From Actinomadura rudentiformis (GTDB taxonomy: Bacteria; Actinomycetota; Actinomycetes; Streptosporangiales; Streptosporangiaceae): a DNA stretch of 64,000 nt. Location: assembly GCF_008923185.1 (NCBI RefSeq), contig NZ_WBMT01000026.1:62001-126000 (forward strand), given 5' to 3'. Within the stretch, counting starts at the first letter, position 1; each line of letters opens with the position of its first letter. The notes beneath the pieces were generated by a model. The model was not told the origin of the DNA, searched no databases, and saw only the letters and a program-made list of their open reading frames with translations. Of this stretch, positions 17,215-26,309 are shown piece by piece. Position numbers and translations under genes: made by a program.

Positions 17215-17990
17215 TCCGGCTGGTCAGGGCTGAACTGCTGAAGATCCGGTCGACCCGGATGTGGATCGGCATGCTGGTGCTCAGCGCCGGCTTCGCGCTG
17301 CTGGGGCTGGTCTTCCTGATCGCGCTGGCGGGCACCGAGTTCGATGGGGAGTCGGGGATCCCGCCGGTGACCGAGCCCGACACCGTGCGCGCGTTCTACG
17401 CGAACGCCAGCTCCGGCGTGCTCTTCATGATGATCCTCGGCATCATCGGGATCACCGGCGAATACCGCCACCAGACCATCACTCAGGCGTTCCTGGCGAC
17501 GCCGCGCCGTGGCCGAGTGCTGGGCGCCAAGCTCGTGTCGTACTTCCTCTTCGGCCTTGTGTTCGGCCTCGCGACCGTGCTCATCACGGTGGCGGTCGCG
17601 TGGCCCGCGCTCGCCATCAAGGGCGGCTCCACGTCGCTGCTCGACCACGACGTGCCGACCATCCTCGGCGGCACGGTGCTGGCCATGGGTTTGTACGCGC
17701 TCGTCGGCCTCGGCCTGGGGGCGCTGATCCGCAACCAGATCGCGGCGATCATCGTGGCCGTCGCGTGGGTGCAGCTGGTCGAGGCCATCCTCACGTTCGC
17801 GGTGCCGGATGTCGGGAAGTGGCTGCCGGCCGGGGCGGTACGCGCGATCACCCACACGACGGGCGGCTTCGGCGGCCCCGGCGACCTGCCCACCTTGCCT
17901 GCCTGGGGCGGCGTGCTCGTCCTGCTGGCGTACGGCCTCGCGTTCGCCGCCATCGCCACCGCCACCACCATCCGCCGCGACATCACCTGA
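17211..17990 (+). CDS. ABC-2 type transporter permease
   Basis: A 259-aa membrane protein with about six hydrophobic segments, opening with VRAELLKIRSTRMW as in ABC-2 permeases of the NatB/DrrB type. GEYRHQTITQAFLATPRR lies in the usual cytoplasmic loop. Translationally coupled to the ATP-binding protein. Probably exports a drug or lipid, or forms part of a bacitracin-like resistance pump; substrate not deducible. Confidence 0.9.
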   Translation: MIRLVRAELLKIRSTRMWIGMLVLSAGFALLGLVFLIALAGTEFDGESGIPPVTEPDTVRAFYANASSGVLFMMILGIIGITGEYRHQTITQAFLATPRRGRVLGAKLVSYFLFGLVFGLATVLITVAVAWPALAIKGGSTSLLDHDVPTILGGTVLAMGLYALVGLGLGALIRNQIAAIIVAVAWVQLVEAILTFAVPDVGKWLPAGAVRAITHTTGGFGGPGDLPTLPAWGGVLVLLAYGLAFAAIATATTIRRDIT

Positions 17991-18055
17991 GCCGGATAGG
18001 CCGATGGGCTGACGGGGCGGTTGGGCTTGGGCAGCGGGATGGGAGACTGCGCCGT

Positions 18056-18502
18056 ATGACCGATATCGCGCTGACCACCCCCGATGGAGCCGAACGGTTG
18101 CGGGCTCCGGCGGGGGAGTACGCCGTACGGCTGTCCGGGGAGCAGACCGGCGGCTCGCTGGCCGTCGTCGAGTACACGTTCCCGCCCGGCGCGGTCGGCG
18201 CGTCCCCGCACATCCACCACGGGCACGAGGAGCACTTCCAGGTCCTGGAGGGCGAGGTCACGTTCGATCTGGCCGACGGTTCTGTGGCGGTCGGCGCGGG
18301 AGGGGCGGTCTCGGTGCCCAAGGGAGCCCCGCATGGTTTCCGGAACGCCTCCGACGGCTGGGCCCGCTGTCTCTTCCTGCTCACCCCGTCGGGCTACGAG
18401 AACTACTTCCGCGAGATCCACCGGGCGCTGGAACGCGGCGAGGAGCTCGACGCCGATCGCCTGGCGGCCCTGCGCGCCGCGTACGACACGATCACGCTCT
18501 GA
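18056..18502 (+). CDS. Cupin-domain protein
   Basis: A 148-aa single-domain beta-barrel protein. The cupin metal site is recognisable: HIHHGHEEHFQVLEG (motif 1, three His and a Glu) and PKGAPHGFRN (motif 2 His). Start ATG 18056 (MTDIALTTPDG) lies 65 nt after the permease gene. Likely a metal-binding enzyme or small-molecule sensor. It is followed by the SoxR-like box, so it is probably outside the quinone-reductase unit. Confidence 0.88.
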   Translation: MTDIALTTPDGAERLRAPAGEYAVRLSGEQTGGSLAVVEYTFPPGAVGASPHIHHGHEEHFQVLEGEVTFDLADGSVAVGAGGAVSVPKGAPHGFRNASDGWARCLFLLTPSGYENYFREIHRALERGEELDADRLAALRAAYDTITL

Positions 18503-18514
18503 AAGCCTCGCCGC

Positions 18515-18537
18515 TTGACCTCAAGATGGGTTGAGGT
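18515..18537 (+). promoter_or_regulatory. SoxR-like box upstream of the quinone-reductase gene
   Basis: TTGACC with the perfect dyad ACCTCAA-GATGGG-TTGAGGT (18518-18537; 7-bp arms, 6-nt spacer). CAACCT about 19 nt after the -35 would be the -10, the long spacer typical of MerR-family promoters. Same layout as 11787-11809. Confidence 0.7.
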
Positions 18538-18583
18538 TGCAACCTTGATCACGCAAGCGCGACGCGGATTGAGGAGCGGTGAC

Positions 18584-19543
18584 ATGCGGGCTGTGTGGTT
18601 GAAGGAGTTCGGCGGACCTGAGGTGCTGGTCGCGGGCGAGGCACCCGATCCGGTCCCGGGCCCGGGGCAGGTCCTGGTGAACGTGGCGTACGCGAACATC
18701 ACTTTCGTCGAGACGCAGTTCCGCAGGGGGTTGCCGGGGCCGTTCAAGGCCCAGCCGCCGGTGATCCCCGGCAACGGCGTCGGCGGTGTCGTCGCCGAAG
18801 TCGGCGCGGGCGTGGACGCGGCGCTGGTGGGCAAGCGGGTGATCAGCAGTCTGCGCGGCGAGGGCGGCTACGCCGAGAAGGTCGTGGTGGACGCCGCGTC
18901 GCTCCTCGAAGTGCCCGACGGCCTTGCCTTGGACGACGCGGTCGCGCTGCTCGCCGACGGCCGGACCGCCATCATGATGCTCACGGCGGTCACCCCGAAG
19001 TCCGGGGAACGGATCCTGGTCGAGGCGGCAGCGGGCGGTGTGGGGACGCTGCTCGTTCAGCTGGCCAAGGCGGCCGGGCTCACCGTCGTCGCGGCGGCGG
19101 GCGGCGCACGGAAGACGGCGCTTGCAGCAGAGCTCGGCGCCGACGTCGTGGTCGACTACACCGACCCGGCCTGGACCGGCCGGATACGGGAGGCCACCGG
19201 CGGCGTCGACATCGTCATGGACGCGGTGGGCGGTGACATCGGGCGCGCCGCGTTCGAGCTGCTCGGCGAGGGCGGACGGATCATCAATTTCGGCCTGGCC
19301 AGCGGCGAATGGGCCGGGATCGACCCCGAGACGGCGGCCGAACGCGGCGTGACGATCGTCGAGCCCACGTTCACCCCGGAACTGCTGCGCGGCTACGCCG
19401 AGAGGGCGCTCGCCGAGGGCGCGGCGGGGCGGCTCCGGCCCGTGATCGGCCAGCGCTTCCCCCTTGACCGCGCCGCCGACGCGCACGCGGCCATCGAGAC
19501 GCGCGCCACCGTCGGCAAGACGCTGCTCGAGGTGGACCAGTGA
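18584..19543 (+). CDS. Zinc-binding-dehydrogenase superfamily (quinone) oxidoreductase
   Basis: A 319-aa MDR-superfamily enzyme starting at ATG 18584 (MRAVWLKEFGGPEVL) with GAGGAGC upstream. The GroES-like N-domain (PPVIPGNGVGGVVAEVG) and nucleotide motif AAAGGVGTLLVQLAKAAG are those of NADPH:quinone reductases; no zinc ligands are evident. Its stop overlaps the next gene (GTGA), so it is co-transcribed with the LLM oxidoreductase. A perfect SoxR-like operator precedes it, consistent with quinone detoxification. Confidence 0.9.
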   Translation: MRAVWLKEFGGPEVLVAGEAPDPVPGPGQVLVNVAYANITFVETQFRRGLPGPFKAQPPVIPGNGVGGVVAEVGAGVDAALVGKRVISSLRGEGGYAEKVVVDAASLLEVPDGLALDDAVALLADGRTAIMMLTAVTPKSGERILVEAAAGGVGTLLVQLAKAAGLTVVAAAGGARKTALAAELGADVVVDYTDPAWTGRIREATGGVDIVMDAVGGDIGRAAFELLGEGGRIINFGLASGEWAGIDPETAAERGVTIVEPTFTPELLRGYAERALAEGAAGRLRPVIGQRFPLDRAADAHAAIETRATVGKTLLEVDQ

Positions 19544-20421
19544 TCCACGTCGGAGTCCACCTTCCCTCTTTCGGCGTGGACGAGACGGCCGGTGTCGCCG
19601 AGCACGCCCGGCTTGCCGAGTCGGCCGGGCTCGAATCGGTCTGGGTCGGCGACCACCTGCGTGCCGTGAAGCCGTTCCTCGACAGCACGCTCGTCCTCGC
19701 GACGGCGGCCGCCGTGACCAGCCGCGTCAAGGTGGGCTTCGGCGTCATGGTGCTGGCGCTCCGCCCGGTGGCGTGGGCCGCCAAGCAGGTGGCGAGCCTG
19801 CAGCACCTGTCCGGCGACCGGGTCCTGCTCGGCGTCGGCACGGGCGGCGAGCCGCACGGCGACGTGGCATGGCGTGCGGTGGGCGTCCCGTTCGCCGAAC
19901 GCGGCCGGCGTACGGACGCGGCGCTGGAACTGCTGCCCGGCTTGGTCGAAGGCAAGCCCACCGTGATCGACGGTGTGGAGATCGCGCTCACGCCGGGCGC
20001 CACCATGCCGCCGGTGCTGATCGCCGGCGGCGGTCCGGCGATGCTGCGGCGCGTCGCCCGCCACGGCGACGAGTGCTACCCCGCGTTCTCCACGCCCGGT
20101 CAGATCGCCGAACTGTCCGCCCGCCTGGCCGAACTCGCCGCTGAACACGGCCGTCCAGTGCCTCGCATCACCGTCTCCGTCAGCATCGGCCTGGGCGGCG
20201 TGACGGAGGCGGAACTCGGCGCGCAGGTACGCGGTCTCACCGGCTACGGCCTGACCGAGGCGGAGGCTCGCGCGAGCCTCGTCACCGGAACCCCCGCCCA
20301 GGCCGCCGAACACTTCGCCGAACTCGCTGCCGCCGGCGCGCATCGCATCATCGGCATGCCGTTCCCAAAGAACCGCCTCCGCCAGACCGAACTCCTAGCC
20401 GAGGCCACCCGCCTCATCTGA
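19540..20421 (+). CDS. LLM-class F420-dependent oxidoreductase
   Basis: A 293-aa luciferase-like monooxygenase-family protein. The TIM-barrel opening HVGVHLPSFGVDETAGV, LESVWVGDHL, the VKVGFGVMVLALRPVAWAAK region and GVGTGGEPH match F420-dependent oxidoreductases of actinomycetes. GTG 19540 overlaps the quinone-reductase stop, implying a two-gene redox operon under the SoxR-like box. F420 rather than FMN use is by family majority, not visible directly. Confidence 0.9.
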   Translation: MIHVGVHLPSFGVDETAGVAEHARLAESAGLESVWVGDHLRAVKPFLDSTLVLATAAAVTSRVKVGFGVMVLALRPVAWAAKQVASLQHLSGDRVLLGVGTGGEPHGDVAWRAVGVPFAERGRRTDAALELLPGLVEGKPTVIDGVEIALTPGATMPPVLIAGGGPAMLRRVARHGDECYPAFSTPGQIAELSARLAELAAEHGRPVPRITVSVSIGLGGVTEAELGAQVRGLTGYGLTEAEARASLVTGTPAQAAEHFAELAAAGAHRIIGMPFPKNRLRQTELLAEATRLI

Positions 20422-20462
20422 CGGGCCACGAACGAGCAGCTCCAACCCGTCCGGGCGGTAGA

Positions 20463-20999
20463 TCAGTCCCCGGCGGACGGGTTGGCCAGGGTGTAGACCT
20501 GGACGAGGTCGCCGTAGAGGCTCTGGGCGTCGTACGGGTGGCGGGTCATGGCCAGCTTGCCGATGATGCGCTGCGAGGCGATGTTGTCGGGGGTGCAGCG
20601 GGCCACGACCAGTTCGGCCCGTACCCGGTGGAACGCGTCGTCGACGAGGGCCTCGGCGGCCTCGGTGGCGATGCCGCGGCCCCAGGCGTGCGGCTCGGTC
20701 CACCAGCCGATCTCCACGGCGGGGATGCCGATGCCCGGGATCGGGTCGCGGAGCCAGCTGAGGGCGGCGAGGCCGAGGAACGTACGGTCGGCACGGTCGA
20801 GGATGGCGCGCCAGCCGAAGCCGTGCCGCGCCCAGTGTTCGAGCGCGGCGGCGTGACGCTGGGCGGCGTATTCGGGGCTCCACACGCCCTGGCCGATGTG
20901 GCGCATGACCTTCTCGTCGGAGGACATCCGGACGAGATCGGCGGCATGGCGTTCCCGCCAGGGATCCAGCACGAGCCGAGGGGTGGTGAGCGGCTCCAT
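20463..20999 (-). CDS. GNAT N-acetyltransferase (RimJ/RimL type)
   Basis: A 178-aa acetyltransferase. The LTTPRLVLDPWRERHAADL opening, IGWWTEPHAWGRGIATEA acetyl-CoA loop (Q/RxxGxG/A type) and late NIASQRIIGKLAM strand are standard for RimJ/RimL proteins that modify N-termini or small molecules. ATG 20999 directly abuts the upstream hydrolase stop (21000-21002), so the two are one transcription unit. Confidence 0.9.
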   Translation of the reverse strand: MEPLTTPRLVLDPWRERHAADLVRMSSDEKVMRHIGQGVWSPEYAAQRHAAALEHWARHGFGWRAILDRADRTFLGLAALSWLRDPIPGIGIPAVEIGWWTEPHAWGRGIATEAAEALVDDAFHRVRAELVVARCTPDNIASQRIIGKLAMTRHPYDAQSLYGDLVQVYTLANPSAGD

Positions 21000-22184
21000 C
21001 TATCGGACTTTAGCGAGGAAGCCCGTGAGTGCCCGTTCATATGCCGAAGGGTCGACATTCCACGCGTCGGTGTGGTCGCCGGGGGTGGCGATGTGGGTGA
21101 CCATTCCGGGCGGGGCGGTCTTGGCGAATGTGACGGAGGGGCCGTTGTCGATCGTCAGGTCGCCGTTCGTGGTGAACAGGAGCGTCGGGGTCTTGAGGTC
21201 TCGCGCGTACCGGCGCTGGTCGAAGTCGTCGAGGTCGATGCCGACGCGCTGCTCGAGGAACAGCTTGGCGGTGTCGGTCACGAAGCCGGGCAGGTCGCGG
21301 TCGGCGCCCTGCTTGTCGAGCGTGGCGCTCCAGTCCATGACCGGCGAGTCCAGAGCGACACCCCGGATGAACGTGGGATCGGCGGTCTTGCGGAGCGTCG
21401 TCATGACCATCGCGCCGCCCATCGACCAGCCGTACAGGACGACGCCTGTCGCGCCGCGTGAACGTGCGTAGGCGATGGCGGAGGCAACCTCGTTCCACTC
21501 GGTGCCGCCCAGATGGTTCTTGCGATCGGGGGAGGCGGGCGCGCCGACGTCGTTGCGGTACGCGATGGAGAGCATGGGAAGGCCGAGGCGGTGTACGGCC
21601 GGGATGGCCCGCATGGTCTCCAGCTTGTCCGCATTGCGCCCGTGGACGCCGATCACCCACGTGGAGCTGTAGGTCCTGCCGGGGATCAGCCACGCGGGCA
21701 TGGGGCCGAGCTTCGACGGATAGGTGACCTTCTGGAAGTCCAGGCCGAGCGCGGTCTTGGGGTCGCCGCTGTAGATCCAGTGATCCAGGTAGACCTTGGT
21801 GCCCTTGGTGAGCCTGCCTTGGGTGACCGCGGTGACCTTCCGTACCACCCTGTCGGCGGAGTTGCCGACCACCGGGCCGAGCATGGCGCGGCCGTCCTTC
21901 CAAGCGAGCGCCCATGTGCCGGGGAGCGCCGTCGCCTCGTCCTTGGGAAGGGTGACCGAACCCGGCGCCGTGTCGAGGACGGTCAGCGGGTACTCCTCCT
22001 CGTGGCTGACCTCGATCGCCACACCGGAGAAGTACCAGCCGATGCCCGCGGTCGCCGCGCCGACGACGAGCACGAGGGCCACGACGACGGAGATGATCAG
22101 CCTGCCTCGGCGACGGCGTCGTTCGGGCGGCTTGGGGGGCTCGGTGGCGGGCGCGGATGGGGGCGCGGCGGCATCACTGGACAC
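21000..22184 (-). CDS. Membrane-anchored alpha/beta hydrolase
   Basis: A 394-aa protein starting at GTG 22184: a proline-rich cytoplasmic end, an Arg-rich stop and one TM segment (LIISVVVALVLVVGAATAGI), then an outer alpha/beta hydrolase. The nucleophile elbow is YGWSMGGAM; the acid is probably Asp in TTNGDLTIDNG, and the base His in TPGDHTDAW. Family: DUF-type esterase/peptidase-like hydrolases; substrate unknown. Co-transcribed with the GNAT gene. Confidence 0.85.
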   Translation of the reverse strand: MSSDAAAPPSAPATEPPKPPERRRRRGRLIISVVVALVLVVGAATAGIGWYFSGVAIEVSHEEEYPLTVLDTAPGSVTLPKDEATALPGTWALAWKDGRAMLGPVVGNSADRVVRKVTAVTQGRLTKGTKVYLDHWIYSGDPKTALGLDFQKVTYPSKLGPMPAWLIPGRTYSSTWVIGVHGRNADKLETMRAIPAVHRLGLPMLSIAYRNDVGAPASPDRKNHLGGTEWNEVASAIAYARSRGATGVVLYGWSMGGAMVMTTLRKTADPTFIRGVALDSPVMDWSATLDKQGADRDLPGFVTDTAKLFLEQRVGIDLDDFDQRRYARDLKTPTLLFTTNGDLTIDNGPSVTFAKTAPPGMVTHIATPGDHTDAWNVDPSAYERALTGFLAKVR

Positions 22185-22288
22185 GACGCATCACGTTATT
22201 CGAGGTCACCTACTCCTCGGTACCGAGATGCGGGAACCGGCGGCCGCCGTATCGGGCGGTCAGCGGCGACCGCCGGAATCTGTGTCGG

Positions 22289-22846
22289 TCAGAGGCTCGT
22301 GCCGCCGACGCGGTAGTCACCCGTCGTGGTCTGGAAGAACGGCGCGGTGCTCATGCACTGCGGCACGCTTTCGAACCCGGCGACCGCCCAGCTCCAGCCG
22401 ATCCGGTCGTGGCGGCGGCCCTCGTCGCTGATGGTGAAGCCGACCCGTTTGCCGATGACGTCGACGCCGGGCATGGCGGAGATGCCGCCCTCCTTGATCA
22501 CGCCAGTGACGACGGCCGTCTTGCCGCCGGCCACGAGGCAGTCGATCTCTCCCCGGAAGTCGGCGAACGGACCGCCGGTGGCGGTCTTGTGGGTCACGCG
22601 GAACCGTCCCTTGGCCTTGAGCGGGTTGCCGTCCGATGGCGTGCGGGCGTCGACCGTGAACCGCACCGGATGGTCCTTGTATCCCTCCCACGCGAGCTTG
22701 CCCCCCGCCGAGCCGACGACAAACGAGCCCGGCTCCTGGGGCTTGGCGACCGGTGCGTCATCGGCCGCCGCGCCGGCGGCCAGCATGCCCATGGTGAGCG
22801 CCGCGGCGAGTCCGGCCACGGTGGCGGTACGTGCGAGACGAGTCAT
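22289..22846 (-). CDS. Secreted protein of unknown function
   Basis: A 185-aa exported protein starting at ATG 22846 with GGGAAGG upstream. Signal peptide MTRLARTATVAGLAAALT-type core ends near AAGAAADD. The mature beta-rich domain contains two Cys (EIDCLVAGG, VPQCMSTAP) and KFxAxV-like repeating strands such as GRFRVTHKTATGG and KRVGFTISDEG. I do not recognise the family. Monocistronic between divergent or distant neighbours. Confidence 0.75.
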   Translation of the reverse strand: MTRLARTATVAGLAAALTMGMLAAGAAADDAPVAKPQEPGSFVVGSAGGKLAWEGYKDHPVRFTVDARTPSDGNPLKAKGRFRVTHKTATGGPFADFRGEIDCLVAGGKTAVVTGVIKEGGISAMPGVDVIGKRVGFTISDEGRRHDRIGWSWAVAGFESVPQCMSTAPFFQTTTGDYRVGGTSL

Positions 22847-22992
22847 ATCGGGGCCTTCCCTGTTTGCCGGGTCCGGACGGCGTTCTGAGACGTGCCGCCC
22901 GGATGTCCTCACGGTCTCGCGGCACCCACCGGCAGGGACTCCCGCCGCAGAGTGATCACGTTCCCCCGCGTGGGTGAAGCCGGATCGTCCCG

Positions 22993-23100
22993 GCGGAGGG
23001 GCGGCCCGACCCGAGTGGCGGCGGCCAGATCGGGGTGGAGGCGGCCTAATCGCAGCGGAGGAGCGGCCCGACTGGAGCGGAGGAGCGGCCTGATCGGCCC
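22993..23100. repeat. Degenerate ~20-22-bp GC-rich direct repeats
   Basis: About five imperfect copies of a GCGGAGGAGCGGCCCGA-type unit lie in the ~300-nt gap before the TNT gene; the last two are almost identical. No gene is seen in 22847-23148. Confidence 0.5.
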
Positions 23101-23148
23101 GGATGCCGATACCCTGCCGAACGCGGCGAATCGGGAGTCGAAGGGGAC

Positions 23149-25842
23149 ATGTCTGTGTCGGGGCGGAACGAGCGCATCGCGGCGCTTGAAGATCAGATCA
23201 TCCGGTTCGGGGCGCAGCTGGCGCCTCCTGGCTGGCAGCGCATCGACCTGCACTGCGTCGCCACGGTCGCGGTGAACGACATCGCGCTGACCGTTCTCCA
23301 GGAGAACGGCAAGGCCGCGACGGCGGAGTCCGTGCCGTCCGAGCTCACCGATCTGCTGGGTGAGCTGCGCCGCGCGCACTACGTCCCCGAGCGGGGCACC
23401 TGGTTCTCGGTGCTCTTTATGATCGAGCCCGGATCGGAGCCGCAGCGGCTCTACAACTTCGACTACGACCCGGAGTGGAACCCGCCGATCCCGCAGGACG
23501 CCTGGCGCCGCGACCAGATCGTCCTGCCGCGCGACGCCGCGTACACCCCGGACTGGCTGCGCGCCCGGCTGGAAGGCCGCGAGCCGGACCACGGGCTCGC
23601 GCAGAACGTGCAGCCGCTCAACCCGATCGAGCAGATGGAACTGCTCTCCAACGAGATCTCCCTCGTCCTCGCCGACCACGCGCCGCCGCTGTGGCGGATG
23701 ATTTCCGGGCACTACCAGGCGGTGGGGGAGAACGTGCAGTTCCCGCCGCTGCTGGTGCACAAGGCCGACGGCACCATGGCCTTCCCGGCCCCGCCCGCCT
23801 CGGCCGGGGTTCTCTTCGACCGCCTGCGTGCAGGCATGTACAACCGGGGGCGGGCGTGGTCGCGGATCGACTTCCAGGTGGTGTTCGAGAACTCGCAGGT
23901 GTCGTGCCAGGCCAAGTACACGTGGGACGAGGAACCCGCCTTCAACCCCGAGCCGACTGCGGAGGACGTCCGGCGAGAGCTTGAGCGCTTCCCGCGTACG
24001 GACGTTCCCGAGTGGATGACCCGTCGCCTGAACGAGACTCAGCAGCCGGACGCCCCGCAGGGCGCGCCGCAGGGGCTGCGTGAGGCGCGGCTCTTCGACG
24101 ACATGGGGCCCAACGGAGATCAACCGTCGGTCTCCCGGCCGGCGGTCCCGGCGGAGGAGGTCGAGCGGGTCGTCGAATACCTGCGGAAGGCCCCCATCGT
24201 GCTGGCCGCACGTTCGTACGGCAAGGACATGGTCGACCCGTCCCGGGGTGAGAATGTGCCGCTCACCTTCCACACCGATGGCACCTGGGTCTGGTCCGGT
24301 GGCACGGCTTACTACCTGCGCGAACATGGCATCCCGCCAGAACCCGAACTGGTCGCCCATATCCGCGCCATGGGCTTTCAGGTCCCCGAGGTCGACAGCG
24401 ACACCATGGGCGCCGCCAGCGACCTCATCATGTCCCCGTCGCCGCCTCCCCCCACTCCGTCGCCCGCGTCGGTCCCTTCTTCCAGCTCAGATTCATCCCC
24501 GCCTCCTCCCTTGCCGGCTTCAGCCCCTGCCTCCGGTCCTGACGCGTACCAACCGTCTTCCGCCTCCGCATCCCCACCGCCTCCGGCCGCACCGGCTCCA
24601 GCCATCGGCTCGGACGCGTCATCGATCCCCGTCATCCCACCTCCGCCCCCGCCACCTGCCGTGCCCGGCTCGTCGGCGCCTGCCGCGCCGCATCCTGCCT
24701 CCGCGCTGCCTGCCGGGCATGCCCCCACACCTCCGCCGACAGCCCCCGCCGCGCCGTCCGCGGGATTTCCGCCGGGCGGCCCCGTCCCTATGCCCCAGCC
24801 TCCTCCGCTGCCACCTGGCGCCCCTGCGCCGTCCGCCGGGCACCCCACGCCGCCGCCTCCTGTAGCGTCGCCCTCCACCGAACCCTGGCCTGTCGCCGCA
24901 CCATCGGCTGCGCCGCCGCCACCCGCGCCCTCGCCGTCAGCCGCGCCGCCTCATGCCGCAGGGCAGGCCCATGCCGCAGCGACGGTCTTCGAGCCCGTGC
25001 CGCCATCGGCCGGACAGCCACCCGCCGCACCGTCGGCAGGGCAACCGCCCGCCGCGGCCACCGTTTTCGAGCCTGCCGCTGAGGTGGTGCAGTCAGCTCA
25101 GCAGCCTGCCCCACCGCCTCCAGCCGCCGCCGCGACGGTCTTCGAGCCGTTGGCGGAGCCCGTCATGCCCCCGCCTCCGCCTCCGCCCGGTCCGGCGCCC
25201 GCACCCCACGTTCAACCGCAGGTGGCGGCCCCGAACGACCGGCCTGCCAGTCCCGCCGAGGTGCTCCGCCGTCTGGAGCAGCGATTGGGCGACCTGGCCG
25301 TGCCGCCGTCCGCATATCGCCTGCAGGAGGCGGCCGAGGGCGCGTGGTGCATGGTGTACGAGGAGAGTCGCTGGTCGGTGTTCGCCCTCCATAACGGGGA
25401 ACGCAGGCAGGCGGCCGACTTCGATGCCGCAGGCAAGGCCGCCGCATACCTCCTCGGCTCGCTGCTCCTCGTTCCGCCCGCCGAACAGCATCAGCCGCCG
25501 CCGCCGTCCGCCGCCGAATCCATCAGTCCGCTTCCCGGCGAGCCGCCGCTGAGCCTCTTCCGCGACAGGCAGGAGATCGAGCTCCCGGCAGGCACGATCG
25601 TGGACCGCTATGGCGCGCCGACAGGCAACGTCACGTACGCGCTAAGGACGCCGTTCGCCGAACGATCCCTGCCGCCAGAGTGGGCCAACCACCCGTACCA
25701 CTCCTACCGTCTGCAGCGAACGTGCCGAGTGCTGACCGGCATCGCGGTGCCGTGGTTCGACCAGCCCGGCGGTGGCACGGCCTATGTCTTCCCGCGTTCG
25801 ATCGCCGACCTCCTCGCCGACGGAACGCTCTACGAAGGCTGA
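23149..25842 (+). CDS. Large protein with C-terminal TNT (NAD glycohydrolase-like toxin) domain
   Basis: An 897-aa protein with no signal peptide. Order: a DUF600/YezG-like N-region (residues ~25-300, e.g. GWQRIDLHCVATVAVND and YNFDYDPEW), a domain around 335-420 (VPLTFHTDGTWVWSGGTAYY), a Pro/Ala/Ser-rich linker (~425-700), a small domain (~705-775) and a TNT domain (~792-897) with DRYG (819-822), RSLPPEW and VPWFDQPGGGTAY. TNT domains hydrolyse NAD+ (CpnT). Where TNT proteins usually have GGGTQ, this one reads GGGTA (Ala878), replacing the glutamine I take to match catalytic Gln822 of CpnT, so activity is doubtful. No immunity gene is recognisable next door. Confidence 0.85.
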   Translation: MSVSGRNERIAALEDQIIRFGAQLAPPGWQRIDLHCVATVAVNDIALTVLQENGKAATAESVPSELTDLLGELRRAHYVPERGTWFSVLFMIEPGSEPQRLYNFDYDPEWNPPIPQDAWRRDQIVLPRDAAYTPDWLRARLEGREPDHGLAQNVQPLNPIEQMELLSNEISLVLADHAPPLWRMISGHYQAVGENVQFPPLLVHKADGTMAFPAPPASAGVLFDRLRAGMYNRGRAWSRIDFQVVFENSQVSCQAKYTWDEEPAFNPEPTAEDVRRELERFPRTDVPEWMTRRLNETQQPDAPQGAPQGLREARLFDDMGPNGDQPSVSRPAVPAEEVERVVEYLRKAPIVLAARSYGKDMVDPSRGENVPLTFHTDGTWVWSGGTAYYLREHGIPPEPELVAHIRAMGFQVPEVDSDTMGAASDLIMSPSPPPPTPSPASVPSSSSDSSPPPPLPASAPASGPDAYQPSSASASPPPPAAPAPAIGSDASSIPVIPPPPPPPAVPGSSAPAAPHPASALPAGHAPTPPPTAPAAPSAGFPPGGPVPMPQPPPLPPGAPAPSAGHPTPPPPVASPSTEPWPVAAPSAAPPPPAPSPSAAPPHAAGQAHAAATVFEPVPPSAGQPPAAPSAGQPPAAATVFEPAAEVVQSAQQPAPPPPAAAATVFEPLAEPVMPPPPPPPGPAPAPHVQPQVAAPNDRPASPAEVLRRLEQRLGDLAVPPSAYRLQEAAEGAWCMVYEESRWSVFALHNGERRQAADFDAAGKAAAYLLGSLLLVPPAEQHQPPPPSAAESISPLPGEPPLSLFRDRQEIELPAGTIVDRYGAPTGNVTYALRTPFAERSLPPEWANHPYHSYRLQRTCRVLTGIAVPWFDQPGGGTAYVFPRSIADLLADGTLYEG

Positions 25843-25901
25843 CCCACCTCGCCCGGTAACACACGGCATCGCCCGAGGCAATCGGGCCTTGGGGCGGCGA
25901 T

Positions 25902-26264
25902 TCAGGTGGCGATCGTGTCGGTGGCCAGACCCACTTGGCTGCCGACGTCGTCGCCGTGGGCCGCGCCGAGCACGGCGTTCAGCAGTCCGGGAAAGCGGGC
26001 GTCCAGGTCGCTGCGGCGCAGCTCGACGAAACAGCGGGTGCCTTCCTGCCGGGTACGTGTCACCCCGGCGTCGCGCAGCACGCGCAGATGGTGGCTGAGA
26101 GTCGATTTGGCCACCGGGGCGCGCAACTCGCCCCAACCCCGCTCGCGGCCATCGGCCAGCACCCGCACCAGCCCCACACGGATCGGATCACTGAGCGCCC
26201 CCATCACGTCGATGAGGGTCATCTCGGCCGGTTCGGGGTGCCGTGCCTGCTTCATGATGACCAT
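25902..26264 (-). CDS. ArsR-family transcriptional regulator
   Basis: A ~120-aa winged-helix repressor. MTLIDVMGALSDPIRVGLVR is the ArsR N-helix, and PVAKSTLSHHLRVLRDAGV the recognition helix; the tail TRTRQEGTRCFVELRRSDLD is the wing. No CxC metal site, so a non-metal or redox ligand is likely. ATG 26264 or 26255 could be the start. Divergent from an SDR gene, with a 25-bp palindrome between them that it probably binds. Confidence 0.9.
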   Translation of the reverse strand: MVIMKQARHPEPAEMTLIDVMGALSDPIRVGLVRVLADGRERGWGELRAPVAKSTLSHHLRVLRDAGVTRTRQEGTRCFVELRRSDLDARFPGLLNAVLGAAHGDDVGSQVGLATDTIAT

Positions 26265-26272
26265 GTTACTTT

Positions 26273-26297
26273 GTTCGATGTTCTACGAACGTCGAAC
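26273..26297. promoter_or_regulatory. 25-bp palindromic operator in ArsR-SDR gap
   Basis: GTTCGA-T-GTTC-TAC-GAAC-G-TCGAAC: outer arms (6 bp) and inner arms (4 bp) are perfect around a 3-nt centre. It lies between the divergent starts and would block both. Confidence 0.7.
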
Positions 26298-26309
26298 GAA
26301 GGAGCAGGT

